From NCBI GenBank assembly GCA_021604585.1, contig BQJG01000051.1, positions 1 through 22,784 on the forward strand: DNA of 22,784 nt, read 5' to 3'. A program made the translations under genes and the position numbers. Below, piece by piece: positions 1 to 6,979 of this stretch (its first letter is position 1; every line of letters begins with the position of its first letter). The DNA is from Hyphococcus sp. GTDB taxonomy: Bacteria > Pseudomonadota > Alphaproteobacteria > Caulobacterales > Parvularculaceae. Below the pieces are notes generated by a model that ran no database searches, was not told where the DNA came from, and was given only the letters and a program-made list of their open reading frames with translations.

Positions 1-161
1 TGACCGCGCACCCAGTCGAGCGCCTCGGCGCCTTCCACTTCCTCCAGCCAGAGATACGGATCATCCTGGGATGTCGCTGATGGCGCGGCGGCTGTCTGCG
101 CCAAAACAGGCGAAATGATCGTGAGGGCCGCTGCTGCGGCGCAAAAAAGCTGCTTCTTCAT
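1..161 (-). CDS. S9 family peptidase (prolyl oligopeptidase-like), N-terminal part only
   Basis: This leftward gene is cut by the left edge, so only about 53 codons are visible. The translation starts MKKQLFCAAAAALTII and has a clear Sec signal peptide: a Lys pair, a hydrophobic stretch, and probable cleavage after VLAQ or the following Ala run. The mature part opens with DPYLWLEEVEGAEALDWVRG. That is the characteristic N-terminal signature of prolyl oligopeptidases (DPYxWLExxxxxxALxWV). Such enzymes cleave short proline-containing peptides; the signal peptide implies a periplasmic location. The ATG at 161 is supported by GGAGA eight bases upstream. The catalytic Ser-Asp-His domain lies outside the window, so activity cannot be judged. 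The family call is fairly safe; the subfamily is open. Confidence 0.8.
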   Translation of the reverse strand, partial: MKKQLFCAAAAALTIISPVLAQTAAAPSATSQDDPYLWLEEVEGAEALDWVRG

Positions 162-198
162 GGGATTTTCTCCAAGCGGTGCGGGCGTTCCGGTTCGC

Positions 199-206
199 TT
201 AACCAT
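199..206 (+). promoter_or_regulatory. TTAACCAT motif, possible CtrA half-site
   Basis: The 8-mer TTAACCAT sits in the 181-base gap between the divergent S9 peptidase and PilZ genes. It is 38 bases upstream of the peptidase start and 137 upstream of the PilZ start. The Caulobacter cell-cycle regulator CtrA binds TTAA-N7-TTAA, and a TTAACCAT variant has been linked to CtrA-controlled promoters. No second TTAA lies at the canonical spacing here. The same 8-mer recurs at 9526-9533. No other convincing promoter was found in this gap. Confidence 0.25.
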
Positions 207-342
207 ACAAGCCGCTGATCAGGCTGCAAAGCAGTCGTCCGATGAAGCGAGTTCGTGGCGGGATGAATACAATTGAACTGGCCGCATTAGAGAAGGTTTT
301 GTCCGTGGCCGATAACTTGCAACGCGGCGGCGCAATTAAGCA

Positions 343-957
343 ATGCGGGACAACCAGACGATGTTTAAGAGTGATGCACGGCGCTATCAGCGGATCAGCC
401 TCAATCTGCCGGCGAGAATTGTGATCAACGCCGTCGACGAATATGAGGGCCGCCTTCTCAATATGTCGCCGGGCGACATGGCGCTCATTTGCGGCGCCAA
501 AGTGGTGATCGGCGACGCCGCCGTGATCCATATTGACGGGCTCGACGTGATTGAGAGCACCGTCGCGCGCACCTTTCCCGACGGTTTCGCGACATCGTTT
601 CTTCTGTCGAAGCGCCGCCGCAATCTCCTGACCGAGCAGTTGATGCTGCGCGCCAACCCGGAATTCGCAGACGGTCTTGATGACCGCCGCTCAACCCTGC
701 GCCATCGCGACAACACGGCGCGCACGGTGTGCCGTTTGGCGGACGGCTCATCCCTGTTCGTGACAATCGTCGACACGTCGGTGAACGGCGTTTCCGTCGA
801 CGCGCGCCGGCGTCCGCCGATCGGCTCGCCAATCCATGTCGGCCGCCGCCGCGGCGTCGTTGTGCGGCACTCGCCCCGCGGGTTTGTGGTGGTCTATGAA
901 GCAGCGCCAGCGGAAACCGCAGAAGAGAAAACCCCGCCCGTGCTTCGCGCGGTTTAG
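343..957 (+). CDS. Tandem PilZ-domain protein (putative c-di-GMP binding)
   Basis: This 204-residue soluble protein has two PilZ-like halves. The first has RRYQR (residues 13-17, an RxxxR motif) followed by NMSPG (40-44). The second has an RxxxR motif at 116-120 followed by DTSVNG (144-149). RxxxR plus (D/N)xSxxG is the c-di-GMP binding signature of PilZ domains, and here it is essentially present twice. In the first copy the spacing N-x-S-x-G is one residue short of the usual D/NxSxxG, so its binding ability is less certain. There is no membrane segment or output domain, so it is probably a small c-di-GMP effector or adaptor. The start could be 343 or the in-frame ATG at 361, which has GGGA ten bases upstream. 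It converges with the lipoprotein gene, 24 bases apart. Confidence 0.8.
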   Translation: MRDNQTMFKSDARRYQRISLNLPARIVINAVDEYEGRLLNMSPGDMALICGAKVVIGDAAVIHIDGLDVIESTVARTFPDGFATSFLLSKRRRNLLTEQLMLRANPEFADGLDDRRSTLRHRDNTARTVCRLADGSSLFVTIVDTSVNGVSVDARRRPPIGSPIHVGRRRGVVVRHSPRGFVVVYEAAPAETAEEKTPPVLRAV

Positions 958-981
958 CCGGAACGCGGGTGATAGCGGCGA

Positions 982-1536
982 TCAGTAATTATCGCCGGAC
1001 GGCTGACCGAGCACATACGGCCCGAGATTGGCCATCACTTCACGCGCATCGAAAGCCTGCGGATTATCCGCAGGTTTTTCGCCTTTATACATGACGACAA
1101 AGGCGACGGCGGAATACCGCGTCACTTCGCGGGTGTAAGAGTCGTAATAAGGTTGGCCCCAGCCAAAACCATAGGCGTAATAGGGGAAGCCGTAATAGGG
1201 GCGGTGGAACGGATGTCCGTAACCGTAGCGTCCGTAAAACGCAGGCCCTGACGACGTTGAATAGGATTTGCTTTCTTCCGTATCGTTTTCAACGGCGATG
1301 AAATAATCATAGCCGAGATCAACCGTCAGTTCTGCGGCGCGATAGAGCAGCGCATTCTCGACCGTTTCGCGCGCCGTGACGGAGTTGCCGCGGAAGGTGA
1401 TGCGATACCGGTTTTGCTCGATGCGCTGGTCGGAAAATCCATAGCCTCCGCCTTCAGAGGCGGGTCCGTAAGGCGTCGAGGTGGCGCAAGCAGCGATGGC
1501 GAGCGCGACGGCCCCGATAGTGATCATTCGAAACAT
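982..1536 (-). CDS. CC0125/CC1285-like lipoprotein, Tyr/Gly-rich
   Basis: This is a 184-residue protein. A short hydrophobic signal ends in a lipobox, IAAC (residues 14-17), so Cys17 should be lipidated and the protein held in the envelope. The core contains RYRITFRGNS, a helix-like segment (TVENALLYRAAELTVDLGYDYF), and a segment at about 98-133 that is very rich in Tyr, Gly, Phe and Pro. The pattern matches the alphaproteobacterial family annotated as CC0125/CC1285 lipoproteins. Its biochemical role is unknown to me. The ATG has GGGAG eight bases upstream. A sigma70-like promoter (1594-1621) and a perfect 16-base palindrome (1566-1581) precede it, so it is probably transcribed on its own. 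Confidence 0.75.
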   Translation of the reverse strand: MFRMITIGAVALAIAACATSTPYGPASEGGGYGFSDQRIEQNRYRITFRGNSVTARETVENALLYRAAELTVDLGYDYFIAVENDTEESKSYSTSSGPAFYGRYGYGHPFHRPYYGFPYYAYGFGWGQPYYDSYTREVTRYSAVAFVVMYKGEKPADNPQAFDAREVMANLGPYVLGQPSGDNY

Positions 1537-1565
1537 GGCGTATCTCCCGGCGTGACAGCCTTACT

Positions 1566-1581
1566 GGCGATGATCATCGCC
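1566..1581. repeat. Perfect 16-base palindrome in the lipoprotein 5' leader (possible operator)
   Basis: GGCGATGATCATCGCC is identical to its reverse complement. It lies between the predicted -10 element (1594-1599) and the lipoprotein start codon (1536). From the promoter geometry it would begin about 6 bases after the transcription start. A dimeric regulator bound there could block transcription, or the transcript could form a short hairpin. The palindrome is directly visible; the operator role is inference. Confidence 0.45.
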
Positions 1582-1593
1582 CCCAACCCCCAT

Positions 1594-1621
1594 ACTATAG
1601 TGAGCGCGGCGCCCGCCGCAA
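1594..1621 (-). promoter_or_regulatory. Predicted sigma70 promoter of the lipoprotein gene
   Basis: Read on the minus strand, TTGCGG (1616-1621) is followed after 16 bases by TATAGT (1594-1599). Both are good matches to housekeeping -35 and -10 boxes. Transcription would start near 1587, giving a leader of about 50 bases that contains the palindrome at 1566-1581. This is the best-looking promoter I found in the window. Confidence 0.5.
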
Positions 1622-1641
1622 CGGCGTTTCATCGCGACAGG

Positions 1642-3093
1642 TCAGTCTTCACGCGAGTTTGAAAGCGCTTCGGAACGGGATTCTGCGATGATTTTCATGC
1701 CAGCCGGCGCCGATTTGATGTGAATGTCGCGCTGCGGGAACGGCACTTCGATATTCATTTCGGCGAACATTTCCCAGATCGCCATCATTACGTCCGAGCG
1801 CACATTGGCGGAGCCGTTGGCCGGGTCGTTAATCCAGAAGCGCAAGTCGAAATTGATGGAATTGTCGCCGAATTCCATCAGATTGCACCGCGGCGCCGGG
1901 GTTTTCAAAACGCGGTTGACGGTGATCGCTTTTTCTTCGCAGGCGCGCGCCAGCCCGCGCAGATCCTTGGTCGAATAGGCGACGCCGAAGGGTGCGTGCA
2001 TCCGCACCACGCGGTCATCATGAGACCAATTGACGACGCCGTCTTCGACAAATTTGTCGTTGGGCACCAGGTGCGATGTCCCATCGCGCGTTCTCAAGGT
2101 CACATAGCGCGAGTTCATCGCCGCCACCCAGCCATAAGTGCCCGCCACTTCGATCACGTCGCCCGGTTTGATCGACTTGTCAGCGATCAGCGTGAAGCCT
2201 GAGAAAAAATTCGACACGGTGCGCTGCATGCCGAGACCAATGCCGAGACCAACGGCGCCGCCGAAGATCGCCAGCGTGCCAAACGGAAAGCCAACAATCT
2301 GCAGCGCCGCCACCAGCGCCACGATCGGCAGAAGAACATTGAGGATCTTGGTCAGCAGCGCCTTGAACGATACTGTCAGTTCATCAATGGCGTTGATGCG
2401 ACCGGTGATCAGGTGGCTGAGAAAACGCGCGCCCCAAAATAAAACGCCGAAGACCGCCACCGTGCGCAGCAGGTCAAGCGCTGAATAAGTTTGGGTGACG
2501 CCGTTTTCGTCAACGCCAAGCGGCACCGAAAATGCCTGCAGCTGCCGGACCAGATCATCCAGCACGCCGAAGGCGTCGAGCGCTGCGATCGGCCAGACCA
2601 CGTAAAAGGTGAACCGCGACCAGAAGGGTGAGCGGATCACCAGCGTGACCAACCGGATAACGATCCATGCCGCAAGCAGGCTGACGCCAGCAGAGATCAA
2701 CCCCGTCGAACTGCTGGCGGCGCGCAGCGCGAACACCGCAATCTGCAGCACTATGTAGAGCGCAATCGGCGTCGCAAGATGGGCGAACGCATTGGCGGCC
2801 CGACGTAAGATTCCGTAAGGAGCGCGCGGCGCAATCTGCGCCTGAATAAGCTTGCGCAGCCGTGGCCCAAAAAACGCCGCCGGCAAAATCGCGGCAATGA
2901 GAATGGCGCCTTCAATTGCAACGCCCACTGTCAGCATATTGCTTTGCAGAGAATCCCAAAGCGCTGCGATCTTCATCCGCAGGGTTTCGACACCGCCCTC
3001 AATCACCGATTCGTCAACTGGGGCTTCCGGCGTGGCTTCAGGCCCAGCCTGGGGCGCGGGGGGCGTTTGTTCTGCAGGTTGGGAATCTTGCAT
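1642..3093 (-). CDS. Mechanosensitive ion channel family protein (MscS-like)
   Basis: This is a 483-residue inner-membrane protein with a Pro/Ala/Glu-rich N-terminus (1-30) and several hydrophobic spans between about 53 and 265. The canonical MscS core follows. The pore helix with closely spaced Gly and Ala is at 270-300 and ends QRTVSNFFSGF. The beta domain contains KPGDVIEV (309-316) and LVPNDKFVEDGVVNWS (342-357). A C-terminal alpha/beta domain ends PFPQRDIHI. The family opens under membrane tension and releases solutes during hypo-osmotic shock. At 483 residues it is longer than E. coli MscS (286), with extra N-terminal spans as in the mid-size YbdG/YnaI-type members. It lies 77 bases downstream of rph on the same strand, with a stable hairpin between them. 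Confidence 0.9.
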   Translation of the reverse strand: MQDSQPAEQTPPAPQAGPEATPEAPVDESVIEGGVETLRMKIAALWDSLQSNMLTVGVAIEGAILIAAILPAAFFGPRLRKLIQAQIAPRAPYGILRRAANAFAHLATPIALYIVLQIAVFALRAASSSTGLISAGVSLLAAWIVIRLVTLVIRSPFWSRFTFYVVWPIAALDAFGVLDDLVRQLQAFSVPLGVDENGVTQTYSALDLLRTVAVFGVLFWGARFLSHLITGRINAIDELTVSFKALLTKILNVLLPIVALVAALQIVGFPFGTLAIFGGAVGLGIGLGMQRTVSNFFSGFTLIADKSIKPGDVIEVAGTYGWVAAMNSRYVTLRTRDGTSHLVPNDKFVEDGVVNWSHDDRVVRMHAPFGVAYSTKDLRGLARACEEKAITVNRVLKTPAPRCNLMEFGDNSINFDLRFWINDPANGSANVRSDVMMAIWEMFAEMNIEVPFPQRDIHIKSAPAGMKIIAESRSEALSNSRED

Positions 3094-3151
3094 TTAAGCT
3101 TTCAACGGCGGAGGTTCCTGCGCCATATTCCATCAGTTCCGCATTGTGCGC

Positions 3152-3170
3152 AACGGGAGAAGCTCCCGTT
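3152..3170 (-). terminator. Hairpin directly after rph; terminator-like but lacking a T-tract
   Basis: AACGGGAG (3152-3159) and CTCCCGTT (3163-3170) form an 8-bp stem with a 3-base loop. The stem abuts the rph stop codon at 3171-3173. On the minus strand it is followed by GCGCAC, not a T-run, so intrinsic termination would be weak. It may instead protect the 3' end of the rph transcript or attenuate read-through into the channel gene. Confidence 0.35.
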
Positions 3171-3881
3171 TTAACCGGTAACGTCCGCCTGTTGCACCGC
3201 CAAAGTCGCGCAACCTGCTTTGGCCAGAGACAGCAACGCTGCGAACTGGTCATCCGTAAACGGATCGCCTTCCGCCGTCGCCTGCAGTTCCACCAATCCG
3301 CCCGAACCGGTGATGACGAAGTTGGCGTCGGCTTGCGCTGTTGAATCCTCATCATAGTCGAGATCAAGTGCGGGCGCGCCAGCAACCAGCCCGCAGGAAA
3401 TTGCGGCAACCCTGTCCTTGATCGGGCTCGACTTGATGATGCCTTGCGAAGTCGCCCATTTGCAGGCTTGGTTCATAGCAATCCAGGCGCCCGTAATCGA
3501 TGCTGTGCGCGTGCCGCCGTCAGCTTGGATGACATCGCAGTCGATCAGGATCTGACGCTCTCCGAGCACTTTTAAGTCGACGACAGCGCGCAGGCTGCGG
3601 CCGATCAGACGCTGAATTTCCTGCGTGCGGCCCGACTGGCCGTTCTTCGCTTCGCGGCGCATGCGATCCCCCGTGGATCGCGGCAGCATTCCGTATTCCG
3701 CTGTCACCCAACCGCGCCCGCCGCCGCGAAGCCATGGTGGTGTGGTTTCGTCCCAGCTGGCGGTGCACAGGACGTGCGTGTCGCCGAAGCGAACCAGACA
3801 AGATCCTTCCGCATGTTTGGCGACGCCAAGTTCAAAGGAAACGGGGCGTAACTCGTTAAAGGCGCGGCCGGAAGGTCTCAT
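3171..3881 (-). CDS. rph: Ribonuclease PH
   Basis: This is a 236-residue protein, the usual length for RNase PH (about 238). It is a phosphate-dependent 3'-5' exoribonuclease that trims tRNA 3' ends, releasing nucleoside diphosphates, and it acts as a hexameric ring. Hallmarks are the start MRPSGRAFNELRPV, RGWVTAEYGMLPRST (56-70), GRTQEIQRLIGRSLRAVVD (84-102), and DCDVIQADGGTRTASITGA (114-132), which carries the GTRTAS phosphate-binding loop. The ATG at 3881 has GGAG six bases upstream. It is divergent from hrcA, which is the common alphaproteobacterial arrangement. Its usual downstream partners rdgB and hemW are absent here; an MscS-like channel gene follows instead. Confidence 0.97.
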   Translation of the reverse strand: MRPSGRAFNELRPVSFELGVAKHAEGSCLVRFGDTHVLCTASWDETTPPWLRGGGRGWVTAEYGMLPRSTGDRMRREAKNGQSGRTQEIQRLIGRSLRAVVDLKVLGERQILIDCDVIQADGGTRTASITGAWIAMNQACKWATSQGIIKSSPIKDRVAAISCGLVAGAPALDLDYDEDSTAQADANFVITGSGGLVELQATAEGDPFTDDQFAALLSLAKAGCATLAVQQADVTG

Positions 3882-3948
3882 GGAAGTCTCCGTAACTAAA
3901 GGCTGGCCTTCCTAGCGCTTCCTCAACAGGAATGTCGACCCGAAAGCC

Positions 3949-3976
3949 TTGCCTCGCTGCGCTTCACGGCTAATTT
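3949..3976 (+). promoter_or_regulatory. Candidate hrcA promoter
   Basis: TTGCCT (3949-3954) and TAATTT (3971-3976) are separated by 16 bases, a plausible -35/-10 pair. This would give a leader of about 30 bases before the ATG at 4015. I see neither a CIRCE inverted repeat nor a convincing sigma32 element between rph and hrcA. The call rests on spacing and moderate box matches only. Confidence 0.3.
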
Positions 3977-4014
3977 CTCTGGCGTTTGCGGCGAAACGCA
4001 CCACATTGGCGCAT

Positions 4015-5040
4015 ATGACAGAGCTTGGCGACATAGACGAACGCTCCCGCGAGATTTTCCGCCGCTTGGTGGAAACCTATTTGGCGACCGGCGAGCCTGT
4101 GGGTTCGCGGACATTGAGTCATAACAGCCAGATCGCCGTGTCGGCGGCGACCGTGCGCAACGTCATGGCTGACCTCACCGATATGGGCCTTCTTCATTCG
4201 CCGCATATTTCCGCCGGACGCTTGCCGACGGAACTCGGGCTGCGTTTGTTTGTTGACGGCATGATGCAGGTTGGCGATCTGACCGCTGAAGAACGCCGCG
4301 CCATCGAAGCAGAAACGCGCGCCGACAGCGCTGACAGTCTGTTGGAGATGGCGGCGGCGCGACTTTCCGGGTTGACGCAAACCGCCAGCCTTATTGTTGC
4401 GCAAAAGTCCGATGCTCCTTTGCGGCAAATCGAATTCGTGCGAACCGGCACAGGCAAGGCGCTGGTGGTGATGGTGTTTGAAGATGGCCGGGTTGAAAAC
4501 CGGATCATCGATGCGCCAGATGATTTGCCGCCATCAGCGCTGATCGCTGCAGGAAATTATCTCAATGCCCGTTTGCGCGGACGCAGCCTGAGCGACACCC
4601 GCGCCAAGATCATCGCCGAGATTGAATCCAACCGGGCTGAACTCGATGAACTGACGTCGCGGCTGGTGCGTGATGGCGTCGCCGATGTGGCCGGCGATGA
4701 GAACTGGCAGCTGATCGTGCGCGGACGCGGGCATCTGCTTGATGAATCTGCGCAAGATATTGAGCGGGTGCGGATGCTGCTCGATGACCTCGAGCGCAAA
4801 CGGGACGTGATCGAGCTCTTAACCGCGGCCCGCGACGGCGAAGGCGTGAAGGTCTTTATTGGATCGGAAAACCGCCTGTTTTCGCTTTCAGGCTCTTCAG
4901 TGATCACCGCCCCCTATCGCGACGAAAGCCGCAAAATCGTTGGCATTTTAGGCGTGATCGGCCCGACCCGCCTCAATTACGCCCGGGTCGTCCCAATCGT
5001 GGACTATACAGCCGAAGTCCTCTCGCGGATGTTGAAATAA
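4015..5040 (+). CDS. hrcA: Heat-inducible transcription repressor HrcA
   Basis: This 341-residue protein represses chaperone operons by binding CIRCE operators; GroEL keeps it active. The N-terminal winged helix contains TGEPVGSRTLS (25-35) and the family signature AATVRNVMADLTDMGLLHSP (44-63), followed by SAGRLPTELGLRLFVD. A GAF-like middle domain and the C-terminal stretch GILGVIGPTRLNYARVVPIVDY are typical. I take the ATG at 4015 (MTELGDIDERSREIFR). An in-frame TTG at 3949 would add 22 residues that do not resemble the family. No strong ribosome binding site precedes the ATG. grpE follows 82 bases downstream on the same strand, so a shared transcript is likely. No CIRCE site is visible in this window, so its targets lie elsewhere. 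Confidence 0.95.
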   Translation: MTELGDIDERSREIFRRLVETYLATGEPVGSRTLSHNSQIAVSAATVRNVMADLTDMGLLHSPHISAGRLPTELGLRLFVDGMMQVGDLTAEERRAIEAETRADSADSLLEMAAARLSGLTQTASLIVAQKSDAPLRQIEFVRTGTGKALVVMVFEDGRVENRIIDAPDDLPPSALIAAGNYLNARLRGRSLSDTRAKIIAEIESNRAELDELTSRLVRDGVADVAGDENWQLIVRGRGHLLDESAQDIERVRMLLDDLERKRDVIELLTAARDGEGVKVFIGSENRLFSLSGSSVITAPYRDESRKIVGILGVIGPTRLNYARVVPIVDYTAEVLSRMLK

Positions 5041-5122
5041 CCGCCATCCTTGCGTACATGGCCTCCTGAAGTTTCAAGACATTCCGGGTTCGAAAGACCA
5101 GTTCAAGGCAAGAAGCAGTCCT

Positions 5123-5767
5123 ATGAGTGATCCACACGATAACGCGCATGATTCTGATGATTTTCTCGATGATCCCGAGATGCTCAGCGATGAGGACATC
5201 GCGGATGACGAAGACATGCAAGAAGACGATCCAAATGCAGCCCTTGAAGCCGCCAATCGCGAGATCGCGGAACTGAAAGACCGGTTCCTGCGCCTTGCCG
5301 CAGAGCTCGACAATACGCGCCGCCGCGCAGAACGCGAAAAGGCAGACGCCGGTCGCTATGCGATTTCCAACTTTGCTCGCGACCTGATTGGCGTCGCCGA
5401 CAATTTTGATCGCGCCTTGCACGCCGCCAACGGGGCCGATGAACAAACGGCCACGGTAATTGTCGACGGCCTGCGTATGACCGAAAAAGAATTGCTATCG
5501 GTGCTGGACCGGCATGGCATTCGGCGGGTCGCTGCGGCGCGCGAAAAATTTGATCCGCATGTGCATCAGGCGGTCGCGCAAATTCCGCATCCGGATATTC
5601 CGTCCGGTCATGTGGTTGATGTGGCGCAACAAGGGTTCACGATTGGCGACCGCGTATTGCGCGCCGCCATGGTGACAGTCTCCAGCGGGCCCGGCGCGGC
5701 GTCATCGACAGGCGCATCCGACACGCCATCGGCGGGGCCAGGCGAACGTTTGGATACGAAGGTTTAA
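5123..5767 (+). CDS. grpE: Nucleotide exchange factor GrpE
   Basis: This is a 214-residue cytoplasmic co-chaperone that releases ADP from DnaK. The N-terminus (1-37) is extremely acidic and probably disordered. A long coiled coil follows (about 40-100, with LRLAAELDNTRRRAER at 56-71). The beta-wing domain holds FDPHVHQAV (143-151) and GFTIGDRVLRAAMVTVS (171-187). The last 25 or so residues are Ser/Gly/Pro-rich. Length is typical for alphaproteobacterial GrpE. It lies downstream of hrcA, a widespread heat-shock pairing, although dnaK and dnaJ are not nearby. Its stop codon shares the bases TTAA (5764-5767) with the stop of the convergent serine hydrolase gene. Confidence 0.96.
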   Translation: MSDPHDNAHDSDDFLDDPEMLSDEDIADDEDMQEDDPNAALEAANREIAELKDRFLRLAAELDNTRRRAEREKADAGRYAISNFARDLIGVADNFDRALHAANGADEQTATVIVDGLRMTEKELLSVLDRHGIRRVAAAREKFDPHVHQAVAQIPHPDIPSGHVVDVAQQGFTIGDRVLRAAMVTVSSGPGAASSTGASDTPSAGPGERLDTKV

Positions 5768-6900
5768 GGCCCGCCAAATAGAATTGCTTCCACAGCCTCT
5801 GAAATTTCGTTGCGGAAAGCCGATTCGCCGCTATCTTCCGACGGACCGCGACTGGTGACCACGGCAACGATAATGTCATGATCCAGATAATGATTGAGAA
5901 TGGCGTTATCGCCCCAATCTTCATAGCCGCGCGCATTGAGCACCCTGCCCGCTGGCTCTCGCTCGCTTAGAAATGCGCCATAGATCGCCCGCCCCAGCGA
6001 CATCTCCCCCCGGGGCGCAAACAGTTCGTTGACGAATGAGGGCGCTAGCACCGCGCCTTGCGCCAGCGCATTTTGATACTGCACAAGCTCCTTCGCTGAA
6101 ATCAGCAAACCAGCCGAGCCGGTCATCCCGTAATTGCGGCGACGAATAGTCTCTTCCAGCGCCCGAAGCGGCTGGCTGACGATTTGCGGATCGGCGACAT
6201 CGACCACGCCCCAATGGCTCGCATGCTCAAGGCAAGCGGGGGCGAACAATTTTTCCTGCAGCGCCTGCTCGTAGGAAACACCGAACGCCTTCTCCACAAA
6301 AACACCCAGCAGATCATAGCCATCGCTCGAATAGCGGAACTGCCCAACTCTTTCTAAATCGACCGGAGCGCCATCGATGGCGGCGATTGCTGCATCGCGA
6401 TCGAATGCCGCTTCCGCTGCGTAGCTCGAGCCAAGACCGGATTCATGCATCAACAATTGCTTGATCGTCACGCCGCGAGCAGCGAGTTTCGTTCCGGGCG
6501 CCAGCACGCCCACGGAATCGGACACAGAAAGCTTGCCTTCTTCGGCTGCCTTCAAAATTAACCCCGCCGTGAAATATTTGGTGATCGACGCCACATGAAA
6601 CAGCGTGGCGCTAGTGACCGGTATGTCGGTATCCAGCGATGCGCTTCCTGCAGTCCGGTCATAAATAACAATCCCATCGCGCATGAGCGCAACGCCCCCG
6701 GCAAATCCACGCAGCGCTGCATCGTCAACTATGACGTCAATTTTTGCGGCAAGCGCTGGGTCAATACGCTCGACTGGCGCAGCACACGCACTAGCACTAG
6801 GCGTTTCCGTTTCGGGAGGCGCCGCCGGTCCGGGTGCGCAAGCCTGTATCCCGAACGCCAATGCGGCGGCAATCGCCGTTCTGGTAATCCTCACGCGCAC
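5764..6900 (-). CDS. Serine hydrolase of the beta-lactamase class C / penicillin-binding fold, predicted lipoprotein
   Basis: This is a 378-residue protein. The N-terminal hydrophobic segment ends IQAC (18-21), a plausible lipobox, so it is probably membrane-anchored in the periplasm. The class C hallmarks visible are SITK (105-108), the nucleophile Ser105 with Lys108; a YSS (190-192) in the position of the usual Tyr-x-Asn; and LLMHESGLGS (149-158), like the conserved LLxHTSGL. I cannot find the third motif (KTG or HxG) near the C-terminus, where YEDWGDNAILNHY occupies that area. The substrate is unknown: esterase, peptidase and beta-lactamase roles are all possible. The start is GTG at 6900, supported by GGAGG eight bases upstream. 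The AraC-type gene lies 79 bases upstream on the same strand. Confidence 0.85.
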   Translation of the reverse strand: MRVRITRTAIAAALAFGIQACAPGPAAPPETETPSASACAAPVERIDPALAAKIDVIVDDAALRGFAGGVALMRDGIVIYDRTAGSASLDTDIPVTSATLFHVASITKYFTAGLILKAAEEGKLSVSDSVGVLAPGTKLAARGVTIKQLLMHESGLGSSYAAEAAFDRDAAIAAIDGAPVDLERVGQFRYSSDGYDLLGVFVEKAFGVSYEQALQEKLFAPACLEHASHWGVVDVADPQIVSQPLRALEETIRRRNYGMTGSAGLLISAKELVQYQNALAQGAVLAPSFVNELFAPRGEMSLGRAIYGAFLSEREPAGRVLNARGYEDWGDNAILNHYLDHDIIVAVVTSRGPSEDSGESAFRNEISEAVEAILFGGP

Positions 6901-6979
6901 AATCCATACCTCCGCAACAATCGCCGAGCTGGGCTCGTATCACAAAAATATGCCGGTGGATTGAACGTGCTTGCAAATG

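Noticed and set aside
1720..2202. Long plus-strand frame of 160 codons opposite the MscS-like gene
   Set aside because: It is His/Arg-rich and lacks a domain, the pattern expected antisense to a GC-rich membrane protein gene.
3882..4014. CIRCE operator (TTAGCACTC-N9-GAGTGCTAA) or sigma32 promoter before hrcA
   Set aside because: I looked between rph and hrcA and in the hrcA-grpE gap and found neither the inverted repeat nor a convincing heat-shock promoter; only a moderate sigma70-like pair is present.
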